DNA of 64,000 nucleotides from an uncultured Prevotellaceae bacterium (GTDB taxonomy: Bacteria; Bacteroidota; Bacteroidia; Bacteroidales; Bacteroidaceae), in NCBI GenBank assembly GCA_900313615.1, contig OMRP01000003.1, positions 1 through 64,000 of the forward strand, read 5' to 3'. Below are positions 53,573 through 61,983 of this stretch, piece after piece (the stretch's first letter is position 1; the number at the start of each line of letters is the position of its first letter). The notes beneath the pieces were generated by a model. That model was not told where the DNA came from. It made no database searches and worked only from the letters and a program-made list of their open reading frames with translations. The position numbers and the translations under genes were made by a program.

Positions 53573-54421
53573 ATGAAATCCATTCTCTTTTCCGCCTTAT
53601 TCTTCTTCGTAGCTCTTTCAATGAAAGCCGCTGGTCCAGAATATACTAACGCTGACAACCAACTGATAACTCAATTATTGAATGATGCAAAAAAAATGCC
53701 CAAAAACACGAATTGGACACTACACTTTGCAAAGAAGTTCTTGGGACGACCATATGTGGCTCATACGCTTGACAATAACGAATACGAACGATTGGTGTTG
53801 AACACGCGTCAACTCGATTGTACCACGTTCGTCGAGACCGTGGTGGCGTTGTCGTTGTGTGCCAAAAACGGAAAGACGAGTTTTGCTGATTATTGTGCAT
53901 ATCTCACTAAGATAAGATATTCTGGTGGCAAGGTGGCTTACACGCATCGTAACCATTATTTCACATCGTGGATAGAGGAAAACACCAAAAATGGGGTGGC
54001 GCATGAAATCCAGTCTATCAATGCGCCTTTTAGTGCTACACAGACAGTGAAGGCCAACTTCATGAGCACACATGTCAGTGCTTACACCATGCTCAACCGT
54101 CATCGTGAATGGCTCAACGATATTGTAAGACAGGAAAAAGCCATTACGGGCAAAAAATATAGGTACATTCCCAAAAATGCTGTAAATTCAAGCAAAGCCA
54201 TGAGGGATGCTGTTCACGATGGTGACATCATTGCCATCGTTACCAACAAGAAAGGATTGGAGATAGCACACTTGGGCATCGCCGTTTGGAAAAACGATGG
54301 ATTACACATGATTGATGCCTCGTCCTTACAGAAGAAAGTGGTTGAAGAGTCTATTACCATGGCTCAATACCTCCAACGGCATCCTTCGCATCTTGGTATT
54401 AGGGTGGTAAGACTACGATAA
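53573..54421 (+). CDS. DUF1460 secreted amidase-like protein
   Basis: 282 residues with a signal peptide (SILFSALFFFVALSMKAA). DUF1460 hallmarks: HFAKKFLGRPYVAHTLD, RQLDCTTFVETVVALSL with the probable catalytic Cys (near 84), YTHRNHYFTSWIEEN, and GLEIAHLGIAVWKNDGLHMI with the partner His. The fold is NlpC/P60-like; characterised members cut N-acetylmuramoyl-L-alanine bonds. Exported, so it likely acts on peptidoglycan or its fragments. Confidence 0.85.
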   Translation: MKSILFSALFFFVALSMKAAGPEYTNADNQLITQLLNDAKKMPKNTNWTLHFAKKFLGRPYVAHTLDNNEYERLVLNTRQLDCTTFVETVVALSLCAKNGKTSFADYCAYLTKIRYSGGKVAYTHRNHYFTSWIEENTKNGVAHEIQSINAPFSATQTVKANFMSTHVSAYTMLNRHREWLNDIVRQEKAITGKKYRYIPKNAVNSSKAMRDAVHDGDIIAIVTNKKGLEIAHLGIAVWKNDGLHMIDASSLQKKVVEESITMAQYLQRHPSHLGIRVVRLR

Positions 54422-54552
54422 ACCAGTGTCATTGCTCCGGGATGCAACTTTTTCCTAAGTTTAATATTGGTAACACACCTCCGATTTCTTACTTGTTTTC
54501 GTTAAAAACCGTCTTATTTTTTTTAATATCCTTAAATTTTGGGTCGTTTTAA

Positions 54553-54582
54553 CTTGTTATCATCCAAAGAATAGTACTTTTG
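54553..54582 (+). promoter_or_regulatory. Promoter of the small lipoprotein gene
   Basis: CTTG (54553-54556), 18-base spacer, TACTTTTG (54575-54582), 33 bases before ATG 54616. Confidence 0.6.
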
Positions 54583-54615
54583 CAGAGATTTGTTTTACTA
54601 AATTTAAAAATTGTT

Positions 54616-55002
54616 ATGAAGAAACTTACTTTTATGATCATCGCCGCCGCTGCGCTGATGATTGTTTCGTGTGGAAAGAAAATGAGCCCTGAAGCTCAGA
54701 AAGCTTGGAATGATTTTAAGGCTTGTGCCGACAAAATTGACACCGATGAGAAAGTGGACAAGTTCACTTCTATTGAGGAGTTCAACCAAGTCGTTCAAGA
54801 TTGGCAAAAAGCAGCTAAAGAAATGGAGTCACACGCTACTGAGTATTCCAAGGAAATCACCGATAGTATGGACGCTATCACCAATAAGGTGAAGCCAGTT
54901 ATGGAAAAAGTTGAGCAAGCTGTTGCTGAAGGCGTTGCAGAAGGTATTGCTGAAGGCCTTGCCGAAACAGAAGGAGCTGAAGGTGCGGAAACCGAAGAAT
55001 AA
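54616..55002 (+). CDS. Small helical lipoprotein with Ala/Glu-rich tail
   Basis: 128 residues from ATG 54616; TTG 54580 lies in the promoter. Lipobox LMIVSC (Cys 19), then a single long helical region (WNDFKACADKIDTDEKVDKF to about 95) and a low-complexity end with repeats of AEGVAEG, IAEGLAE and EGAEGAETEE. No family recognised. It probably sits in the outer membrane and resembles small Bacteroidales lipoproteins of unknown role. Single gene with promoter and terminator. Confidence 0.65.
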   Translation: MKKLTFMIIAAAALMIVSCGKKMSPEAQKAWNDFKACADKIDTDEKVDKFTSIEEFNQVVQDWQKAAKEMESHATEYSKEITDSMDAITNKVKPVMEKVEQAVAEGVAEGIAEGLAETEGAEGAETEE

Positions 55003-55026
55003 TCACAATTCTTTCAAATAAAGATA

Positions 55027-55062
55027 GCGGTATATCTGAGTTGTCAGGTGTACCGCTTTTTT
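55027..55062 (+). terminator. Terminator of the small lipoprotein gene
   Basis: GCGGTA...TACCGC stem with an 18-base loop that can pair further, then TTTTTT. Confidence 0.7.
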
Positions 55063-55112
55063 GTATATATTTAAAATGAAATCGTTTTCATGTGTTTTTC
55101 AACCTCATTTAA

Positions 55113-55143
55113 TTGTAAAATTGGAATAATTGTATTACTTTTG
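55113..55143 (+). promoter_or_regulatory. rnfB: Promoter of the rseC-rnf operon
   Basis: TTG (55113-55115), 20-base spacer, TACTTTTG (55136-55143), 50 bases before the rseC ATG. Confidence 0.75.
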
Positions 55144-55192
55144 CAATTGTAAACTACACATGACAAATTAAGCGTTGTTTCCATACTGTACC

Positions 55193-55609
55193 ATGGGAAA
55201 AATCAGACATGAGGGCGTTATACAGTCAATTGATGAACAGGGCATACATGTACGGATAGTACAGACGGCAGCTTGTGCATCATGTAAAGTGGCGTCGCAA
55301 TGCCAGATGTCGGACAAAAAAGAGAAAATTGTCGATGTGGATAATGATGGAACAGTAAACGTGAAAGAGGGCGACAGCGTGGTGGTCTATACAGAGGAGT
55401 CGATGGGTTTCAAAGCTGTATTTCTGGCTTTTATTTTGCCTTTCCTCTTCATGGTTGGGGCGTTGGTAGGAGTAAGTGCCATCACACACGACGAACCATT
55501 GGCTGCATTAGCGGGTATAATTGTGTTGATTCCTTATTATTGGGTGCTGTTTACACGAAAAGATATGCTCAAAAAACAATTTCAATTCAAACTCGAAACA
55601 AATCAATAA
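55193..55609 (+). CDS. rseC: RseC-like membrane protein at the head of the rnf operon
   Basis: 138 residues from ATG 55193. The N-terminal part has four Cys in ACASCKVASQC plus a glycine-bearing strand, as in RseC/MucC. Two membrane helices follow (AVFLAFILPFLFMVGALVGV and ALAGIIVLIPYYWVLF). RseC proteins act with Rnf/Rsx to keep SoxR reduced in proteobacteria; in Bacteroidales the gene leads the rnf operon and its role is less clear. The next gene starts 16 bases on. Confidence 0.85.
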   Translation: MGKIRHEGVIQSIDEQGIHVRIVQTAACASCKVASQCQMSDKKEKIVDVDNDGTVNVKEGDSVVVYTEESMGFKAVFLAFILPFLFMVGALVGVSAITHDEPLAALAGIIVLIPYYWVLFTRKDMLKKQFQFKLETNQ

Positions 55610-55625
55610 CCAATAAATCTACATT

Positions 55626-56576
55626 ATGAATTTTATCTTAAGCGCAGTACTTGTTTTAGGGGCCATCGCTCTTGTGGCGGCGGTTATTCTTTACGTCTGC
55701 TCAAAAAAATTCGCCGTTGAAGAAGACCCTCGTTTGGCTGTGGTCAACGAAGCGTTGCCCGGAGCTAATTGTGGTGGTTGTGGCTTCCCTGGATGCTCGG
55801 GTATGGCTGATGCCTTGGTCAAGGCGGCAGACAAAGGGTCGCTCGAAGGGCTGAACTGTCCTGTTGGCGGCGCAGATGTCATGGCTAAAGTGGCCGACCT
55901 GCTGGGTATGGCCATAGCCAACTCGGAACCCAAGGTGGCTGTAGTTCGGTGCAACGGTACGTGCGAGCTGCGTCCACGCATTGCCCGTTATGATGGCTTG
56001 CTTACCTGTACGGCTATGAACGCCACTGGGGCGGGAGAGACAGGATGCGGATGGGGATGTCTAGGATGTGGCGATTGCGTCAACGCATGTCAGTTCGATG
56101 CTATCCACATCAACTCGGAAACAGGACTTCCGGAGGTTGATGAGGAGAAGTGTACATCGTGTGGAGCATGTGTGAAAGCTTGTCCCAGACATGTAATCGA
56201 ACTCCGTAAGAAAGGACCAAAGAATAGACGGGTATATGTGCGCTGCGTCAACAAAGACAAAGGTGCTGTGGCCATGCGTAACTGCAAGGCGGCATGTATT
56301 GGATGTGGAAAATGTGCCAAAGAGTGTAAATTCGAGGCTATCACGATTGAAAACAACGTGTCATACATCGATCCCGACAAGTGCAGGCTCTGTCGCAAAT
56401 GTGAAGCGGTATGTCCTACGAATGCCATAGTCGCTGTGAACTTCCCGCCAAAGAAAGAGAAACCAGAATCTCCGAAAGAGGAGCCAAAACCGGATACTCC
56501 GAAGGTGGAGGCGAAGCCAAACGCTGAACCTGCCATAACGAAGAAAACGATCGAAAGAAAGGAGGACAAGGCATGA
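55626..56576 (+). CDS. rnfB: Rnf complex subunit B, multi-cluster ferredoxin
   Basis: 316 residues. N-terminal membrane anchor, then the four-Cys module CGGCGFPGC ... LNC of RnfB (4Fe-4S), followed by four classic CxxCxxCxxxC sets: CLGCGDCVNAC, CTSCGACVKAC, CIGCGKCAKEC and CRLCRKCEAVC. It passes electrons from ferredoxin toward the membrane subunits. The last ~45 residues are a Pro/Lys/Glu-rich tail (KPESPKEEPKPDTPKVEAK) without fold. Overlaps rnfC by four bases. Confidence 0.95.
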   Translation: MNFILSAVLVLGAIALVAAVILYVCSKKFAVEEDPRLAVVNEALPGANCGGCGFPGCSGMADALVKAADKGSLEGLNCPVGGADVMAKVADLLGMAIANSEPKVAVVRCNGTCELRPRIARYDGLLTCTAMNATGAGETGCGWGCLGCGDCVNACQFDAIHINSETGLPEVDEEKCTSCGACVKACPRHVIELRKKGPKNRRVYVRCVNKDKGAVAMRNCKAACIGCGKCAKECKFEAITIENNVSYIDPDKCRLCRKCEAVCPTNAIVAVNFPPKKEKPESPKEEPKPDTPKVEAKPNAEPAITKKTIERKEDKA

Positions 56577-57925
56577 AACTGAAAACATTTAGTATAGGTG
56601 GCGTACACCCTGAAGAAAACAAACTGACGGCAGAAGTGGCGACAAAAACGGCGCCGCTGCCAAAACAAGCCGTTTTTCCTTTGGCACAGCACATAGGTGC
56701 CCCGGCAAAACCAGTGGTGGTAAAGGGTGACAAGGTGAAAGTGGGTACACTCATCGCTGAGGCTGGTGGTTTCGTATCGGCGCCCATCTTCTCTTCAGTG
56801 TCGGGAACGGTGTTCAAAATCGACAATGCCATAGATGCTACGGGCTATCTAAAACCCTCAATTATTATTAAGGTGGAAGGTGATGAGTGGGAAGAGAACA
56901 TCGACCGTAGCGATAAACTGGAGACTCTCGACAAACACCCGGAACTGACTCCTGAGGAAATCATCAATAGGGTGAAAAATGCGGGAATCACGGGTATGGG
57001 TGGTGCAGGATTCCCAACTTTCATCAAACTTACTCCTCCGCCAACAGCCAAGGCAGAGTGCGTTATCATCAATGGCGTTGAGTGTGAACCATATATCACA
57101 GCCGACTATCGCTTGATGATGGAGCATGCCGACGAGATTCTTGTGGGTCTTGACTTGCTCATGAAGGCGGCGAAGGTGAACAAGGGATATATTGGCATTG
57201 AGGACAATAAACCGGAGGCCATAGACTTGTTCATTAAAAAGACGGAAGGACGAGATGATGTGGAGATCGTTCCTCTGGAAAAGAAATATCCCCAAGGTGG
57301 TGAGAAACAGCTGGTCGACGCAGTTATTCGCAGACAGGTGCCAGCACCTCCTGCCATACCAGTTAATGTGGGTGCCATTGTACAGAATGTGGGAACAGCA
57401 TTTGCGGTTTACGAGGCGGTGATGAAAAATAAACCGCTCTTCGAACGATACACTACAGTAACGGGTAAGGAACTGAAGAATCCTGGTAACTTCCTTGTTC
57501 GCATGGGTACGCCGATGCGTGACCTCATTGACCTTTGTGGCGGTATGCCTGAAGGTGACAACAAGATATTGGCGGGTGGTCCGATGATGGGCAAGGCGCT
57601 CACTTCCACAGAAGTGCCAGTATGCAAAGGCACCAATAGCATCACTATTCTGTCGGGTAGCGATGCACTGCGCAAACCGGCACAGCCGTGTATCCGATGC
57701 GCCAAATGTGTGGGGGCGTGTCCCATGGGGTTGGAACCCTATCTTTTGGCCCAGGCTTCTGCGCTGCACCTGTGGGAAAAAGTGGAAAACGAAGACATCA
57801 CATCATGCATCGAATGTGGGTCATGCCAGTTCACATGTCCGGCTCATAGACCGTTACTCGACAACATTCGTTTAGGTAAATCGACGGTCATGGGTATAAT
57901 TCGTGCACGAAACGCTAAAAAATAA
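56573..57925 (+). CDS. rnfC: Rnf complex subunit C
   Basis: 450 residues. N-terminal barrel-sandwich part (FPLAQHIGAPAKPVVVKGDK), a central NADH/FMN-binding region with GITGMGGAGFPTFIKL and INGVECEPYITADYRL, and two ferredoxin motifs CIRCAKCVGACP and CIECGSCQFTCP. It oxidises or reduces NAD at the cytoplasmic face. 29 bases to rnfD. Confidence 0.96.
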   Translation: MKLKTFSIGGVHPEENKLTAEVATKTAPLPKQAVFPLAQHIGAPAKPVVVKGDKVKVGTLIAEAGGFVSAPIFSSVSGTVFKIDNAIDATGYLKPSIIIKVEGDEWEENIDRSDKLETLDKHPELTPEEIINRVKNAGITGMGGAGFPTFIKLTPPPTAKAECVIINGVECEPYITADYRLMMEHADEILVGLDLLMKAAKVNKGYIGIEDNKPEAIDLFIKKTEGRDDVEIVPLEKKYPQGGEKQLVDAVIRRQVPAPPAIPVNVGAIVQNVGTAFAVYEAVMKNKPLFERYTTVTGKELKNPGNFLVRMGTPMRDLIDLCGGMPEGDNKILAGGPMMGKALTSTEVPVCKGTNSITILSGSDALRKPAQPCIRCAKCVGACPMGLEPYLLAQASALHLWEKVENEDITSCIECGSCQFTCPAHRPLLDNIRLGKSTVMGIIRARNAKK

Positions 57926-57954
57926 CAATTCCTCATCATTATAATCAAGGAACA

Positions 57955-58953
57955 ATGGCAAAATTTGTAGTATCTTTATCACCACACGCCCACGGAACGG
58001 ACTCGGTGGAGAGAAACATGTATGGAGTGATTATAGCACTCATACCGGCTCTCATCGTATCGTTCATCTATTTCGGACTGGGCTCGGCCCTCGTATGTGC
58101 GGTAAGTGTGGCGGCCTGTGTCTTTTTTGAGTGGGCCATATCGAAATATTTGCTCCACAGACAACCATCAATAACTGATGGTTCGGCTATCATTACAGGT
58201 CTGTTGCTGGGATTCAACTTACCATCCAACTTGCCTATTTGGATTATCGTCATCGGTGCATTGGTGGCCATCGGTATTGGTAAGATGTCGTTTGGCGGAC
58301 TGGGAAACAACCCCTTCAACCCGGCACTTGTTGGACGATGCTTCCTTCTCGTGTCGTTTCCGGCTCAGATGACATCATGGCCGGTGGTAGGGCAGCTTAC
58401 TGCCTATACAGACGCGACAACAGGGGCTACGCCTCTCAGTATCATGAAAGAGGCAATAAAGACGGGAAATGCCGATGTGCTGAATCAACTGCCTGACGCC
58501 ATCACTTTGCTGCTCGGTAATCCAGCCAATGGCATGGGAGCCGGTACCATTGGTGAGGTGTGTGCATTGGCACTACTCATAGGATTGGTATATATGCTTG
58601 TCAGGAAAATTATCACCTGGCATATTCCGGTGAGTATCATTGGTACGGTGTTTGTCATTAGCGGACTGATGCATTTGGCTAACCCTGCCTATGCCAACCC
58701 TGTGGCGGTTATCCTCAGCGGTGGTCTGATGCTGGGTGCCATATTCATGGCAACCGACTATGTCACCTCGCCTATGACGGCGAAGGGGCAACTCATCTAC
58801 GGCGTGTGTATTGGTATCCTCACTATCGTTATCCGTAACTGGGGCGCTTATCCTGAGGGTATGTCGTTCGCCATTCTCATCATGAATGCGTTCACACCGC
58901 TTATCAACAATTATGTCAAACCAAAACGATTCGGGGAGGTAGTGGAAAAATGA
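57955..58953 (+). CDS. rnfD: Rnf complex subunit D
   Basis: 332 residues, integral membrane protein with about nine to ten helices (IIALIPALIVSFIYFGLG; LPIWIIVIGALVAIGIG; VCALALLIGLVYMLV and others). The covalent FMN site motif is at TDATTGATPLSI (SGATxLT-like), and NPFNPALVGRCFL is conserved. It takes part in ion translocation across the membrane. Stop overlaps the rnfG start (ATGA). Confidence 0.95.
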   Translation: MAKFVVSLSPHAHGTDSVERNMYGVIIALIPALIVSFIYFGLGSALVCAVSVAACVFFEWAISKYLLHRQPSITDGSAIITGLLLGFNLPSNLPIWIIVIGALVAIGIGKMSFGGLGNNPFNPALVGRCFLLVSFPAQMTSWPVVGQLTAYTDATTGATPLSIMKEAIKTGNADVLNQLPDAITLLLGNPANGMGAGTIGEVCALALLIGLVYMLVRKIITWHIPVSIIGTVFVISGLMHLANPAYANPVAVILSGGLMLGAIFMATDYVTSPMTAKGQLIYGVCIGILTIVIRNWGAYPEGMSFAILIMNAFTPLINNYVKPKRFGEVVEK

Positions 58954-59585
58954 AAAAACTAGAATCATCATTGACCAATATGGTGTTGGTGCTTGTGGCA
59001 TCAGCGCTCGTCATGGGTGGAGTGCTTGCTCTGGTGAACCATATCACGGAAGGCCCCATCAACGAACAAAAAGAAAAGTCGCTGGCCGATGGCATTCAAG
59101 CGGTCATGGGCGGTGGCGAACTGACAGTGACGGCCAACGATACAATCGTTAAGGACGTGGACAAAGATGGCAAAGATGATACTTTCATCGTTCATCATGC
59201 CACCGATAAGAAAGGAAAGGAGTTGGGCGCTGCCGTGGAGAGTACTACACAAGGCTTTGGCGGAGCCCTGAAGATTCTCACGGGTTTTGACCCGAACGGA
59301 GATATTTTGGGTTATGCTGTTCTCGAGACAACGGAAACGCCTGGATTGGGTGCCAAGGCTGACCAATGGTTTCAAGCTGATGGCAAAGGGTCTATTATCG
59401 GGAAAAATCCCGCTGAAGATAAACTTGCGGTGACCAAAGGCGGAGAAGGTGAAATAGATGCCATCACGGCATCAACCATCACGTCGAGGGCGTTCCTTAA
59501 GGCTGTGAACCAGGCGTATATCGCACTTACGGAAAAGGATACGGATGCCAAGACTGGGGCTACTCAGAAAGCGGTTAAACAATAA
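58950..59585 (+). CDS. rnfG: Rnf complex subunit G
   Basis: 211 residues. One N-terminal membrane helix (NMVLVLVASALVMGGVLALV), then a periplasmic FMN-binding domain: GGALKILTGFDPNGDILGYA, TETPGLGAKA, and the covalent FMN site region IDAITASTITSRA, in which the Thr of TAST is the expected attachment residue (usual motif [ST]GAT). The Ala in place of the usual Gly is a small departure. Confidence 0.93.
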   Translation: MKKLESSLTNMVLVLVASALVMGGVLALVNHITEGPINEQKEKSLADGIQAVMGGGELTVTANDTIVKDVDKDGKDDTFIVHHATDKKGKELGAAVESTTQGFGGALKILTGFDPNGDILGYAVLETTETPGLGAKADQWFQADGKGSIIGKNPAEDKLAVTKGGEGEIDAITASTITSRAFLKAVNQAYIALTEKDTDAKTGATQKAVKQ

Positions 59586-59603
59586 CGAATGGAGGAATCT
59601 TAT

Positions 59604-60188
59604 ATGAGTAATATTAAAATATTGACCAATGGTCTAATCAAGGAGAATCCTACAGTCGTACTCCTCCTTGGTATGTGTCCTACTCTGGCCACCACAACCT
59701 CGGCCATCAATGGACTGGCAATGGGACTGGCTACCATGGCGGTGCTCATTTGCACCAACTTTGTCATCTCATGCATTAAGAGTGTCACACCTGATAAGGT
59801 ACGTATACCGGTGTTTGTGGTTGTCATTGCCGCTTTTGTAACGGTTTTGCAACTGGTTATCAAGGCGTTCTTGCCTGCCATCGACCAAGCGCTGGGACTC
59901 TTTATACCACTTATTGTGGTCAACTGCGTCATTCTGGGTAGGGCGGAAGCCTTCGCTTGTAAAAACACGCCAGTAGCAAGTATCTTCGATGGCATTGGCA
60001 TAGGATTGGGCTTCACTTTTGCGTTGACATTGCTGGGCATCGTCCGTGAACTGCTTGGAGCAGGTTCTATCTTTGGCGTCGGTCTGTTGCCTGAGACAAC
60101 GAACATCCTACTCTTTGTATTGCCTCCGGGCGCATTCATCTCATTGGGTTATCTTATCGCTATTGTCAATAAACTTAAGAAGTCGTAA
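59604..60188 (+). CDS. rnfE: Rnf complex subunit E
   Basis: 194 residues from ATG 59604; GGAGG lies eight bases upstream, within a short in-frame extension starting at ATG 59589, so the later start is preferred. Six membrane helices (LLLGMCPTLATTTSAINGLA; FVVVIAAFVTVLQLVI; FIPLIVVNCVILGRAEAFA and others). The conserved Cys in GMCPTLA and VNCVILGR is present, matching the pair that, with RnfA, holds an Fe-S cluster in the membrane. Confidence 0.93.
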   Translation: MSNIKILTNGLIKENPTVVLLLGMCPTLATTTSAINGLAMGLATMAVLICTNFVISCIKSVTPDKVRIPVFVVVIAAFVTVLQLVIKAFLPAIDQALGLFIPLIVVNCVILGRAEAFACKNTPVASIFDGIGIGLGFTFALTLLGIVRELLGAGSIFGVGLLPETTNILLFVLPPGAFISLGYLIAIVNKLKKS

Positions 60189-60190
60189 CC

Positions 60191-60793
60191 ATGGAATATA
60201 TATTGATTTTCATATCGGCGATTTTCGTCAATAATATAGTTCTTTCGCAGTTTCTGGGAATCTGCCCGTTCCTTGGAGTTTCGCAGAAAATCAACACGTC
60301 GTTGGGTATGGGTGGCGCCGTGGCATTTGTGCTAACGTTGGCGACTATTGTCACTTTCCTAGTGCAGAAATATATCCTCGATCCATTCGGACTTCAGTAT
60401 TTGCAGACGCTGGCTTTCATCCTCGTCATCGCTTCATTGGTGCAGATGGTGGAAATCGTGTTGAAGAAAGTGTCGCCAGCTCTTTATCAGGCTCTGGGAA
60501 TCTTCTTGCCGCTCATCACAACCAACTGTGCGGTGCTCGGCGTGGCTATTCTGGTTATTCAGAAAGATTACAACTTGCTTGAAGCTGTTGTCTATGCTTT
60601 CTCCACAGCCATTGGTTTCGCTTTGGCATTGACGGTGTTTGCCGGTATTCGTGAACAACTGTCGATGGTGAAGATACCGAAAGGCATGAGTGGCATGGCC
60701 ATCGTTTTGGTCACGGCGGGATTGCTTAGCTTGGCATTCATGGGATTTTCTGGCGTCGACGGAGGACTGAAAACGTTCTTCGGCTTGGATTGA
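60191..60793 (+). CDS. rnfA: Rnf complex subunit A
   Basis: 200 residues, six membrane helices, homologous to RnfE with opposite topology: ILIFISAIFVNNIVLSQFLG, GICPFLGVSQKI, LPLITTNCAVLGVAIL, GFALALTVFAGIREQL. Cys residues GICPFLG and TNCAVLG are conserved. Last gene of the rnf operon, two bases after rnfE. Confidence 0.95.
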   Translation: MEYILIFISAIFVNNIVLSQFLGICPFLGVSQKINTSLGMGGAVAFVLTLATIVTFLVQKYILDPFGLQYLQTLAFILVIASLVQMVEIVLKKVSPALYQALGIFLPLITTNCAVLGVAILVIQKDYNLLEAVVYAFSTAIGFALALTVFAGIREQLSMVKIPKGMSGMAIVLVTAGLLSLAFMGFSGVDGGLKTFFGLD

Positions 60794-60841
60794 TGCATTC
60801 CATATATTATAGCATCTATAAATACTTTATCAACTATAATA

Positions 60842-61882
60842 ATGAAAAAGACTATTTTAGTGACAGGTGGTACGGGATTCATCGGATCCCATACTACGGT
60901 AGAATTACAGCAGGCGGGCTATGATGTTGTTATCGTCGACAACCTCTCTAATTCAAAGGCTGAGGTTATTGATGGCATAGAGCAGATAACAGGCATCCGT
61001 CCGGCTTTTGAACAGGTGGACTGTTGTGACTGTGAGGCGTTGGAAGGGGTGTTCGAAAAATATCCCGGCATCATGGGCATCATTCATTTTGCGGCGTCCA
61101 AAGCGGTGGGCGAGAGCGTGGAGAAACCATTGATGTATTATAGAAACAACATTAATTCGCTCATCAATCTGTTGGAACTGATGCCGAAGCATGGTGTGAA
61201 GGGTATTATTTTCTCTTCTTCTTGCACGGTATATGGACAACCGACACCAGAAAACCTTCCTGTCACAGAGAAGGCGCCGATACAAAAGGCGCTGAGTCCT
61301 TATGGAAATACCAAGCAAATCAATGAGGAGATCATCCAGGATTATATCCATAGTGGTGCTCCCATCAAGTCGATAATCCTGAGGTACTTCAACCCCATCG
61401 GCGCACATCCATCGGCTCTCATAGGTGAACTGCCGATAGGAGTGCCCATGAATCTCATACCATTTGTCACGCAGACAGCTATTGGTGTGAGACAGCAATT
61501 AAAGGTGTTTGGAAATGATTATGATACACCTGATGGCACATGCATACGCGATTATATTTATGTCGTCGATTTGGCCAAGGCACATGTCAAAGCCATGGAA
61601 CGGGTGCTCGACAATCCTGATTCGGATGCTGTGGAGGTGTTCAACATCGGCACAGGCAAAGGTGTGAGTACGCTGGAAGTGGTGGAAGGCTTCGAAAAGG
61701 CCACGGGCGTGAAGCTGAACTGGGCCTTTGCTCCGCGCCGTGAGGGCGATATCGAAAAGGTGTGGGGAAATGTCGACAAAGCCAATAAGGTGCTGGGATG
61801 GAAGGCGGATACTCCTCTCGACCAAGTGCTCGCATCGGCTTGGAAATGGCAGGAGAAACTGCGTGAAGAAGGCATCATGTGA
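60842..61882 (+). CDS. galE: UDP-glucose 4-epimerase
   Basis: 346 residues, SDR fold: NAD motif GGTGFIGSHT at 8-17, DNLSNSK, HFAASKAVGESVEKP, SSSCTVYGQP, the catalytic SPYGNTKQINE with YxxxK, RYFNPIGAH and GTCIRDYIYVVDLA. Interconverts UDP-glucose and UDP-galactose for surface glycans or galactose use. 48 bases from rnfA; a terminator follows. Confidence 0.95.
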   Translation: MKKTILVTGGTGFIGSHTTVELQQAGYDVVIVDNLSNSKAEVIDGIEQITGIRPAFEQVDCCDCEALEGVFEKYPGIMGIIHFAASKAVGESVEKPLMYYRNNINSLINLLELMPKHGVKGIIFSSSCTVYGQPTPENLPVTEKAPIQKALSPYGNTKQINEEIIQDYIHSGAPIKSIILRYFNPIGAHPSALIGELPIGVPMNLIPFVTQTAIGVRQQLKVFGNDYDTPDGTCIRDYIYVVDLAKAHVKAMERVLDNPDSDAVEVFNIGTGKGVSTLEVVEGFEKATGVKLNWAFAPRREGDIEKVWGNVDKANKVLGWKADTPLDQVLASAWKWQEKLREEGIM

Positions 61883-61934
61883 TGTGACTTGCCCTTTTGT
61901 TTTCTATCATGAAGATTTGAAATCAATATAATCA

Positions 61935-61967
61935 ATAAAAGAGTCTGCAATAGCAGGCTCTTTTATT
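61935..61967. terminator. Bidirectional terminator between galE and the nuclease gene
   Basis: AATAAAAGAGTCTGC/GCAGGCTCTTTTATT (one mismatch) around AAT between convergent genes, with T-runs on both strands. Confidence 0.85.
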
Positions 61968-61983
61968 ATTACACCGGGTTATT

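Noticed and set aside
56858-57769. 303-codon minus-strand frame opposite rnfC
   Set aside because: Shadow of rnfC; sits inside a continuous rnf operon.
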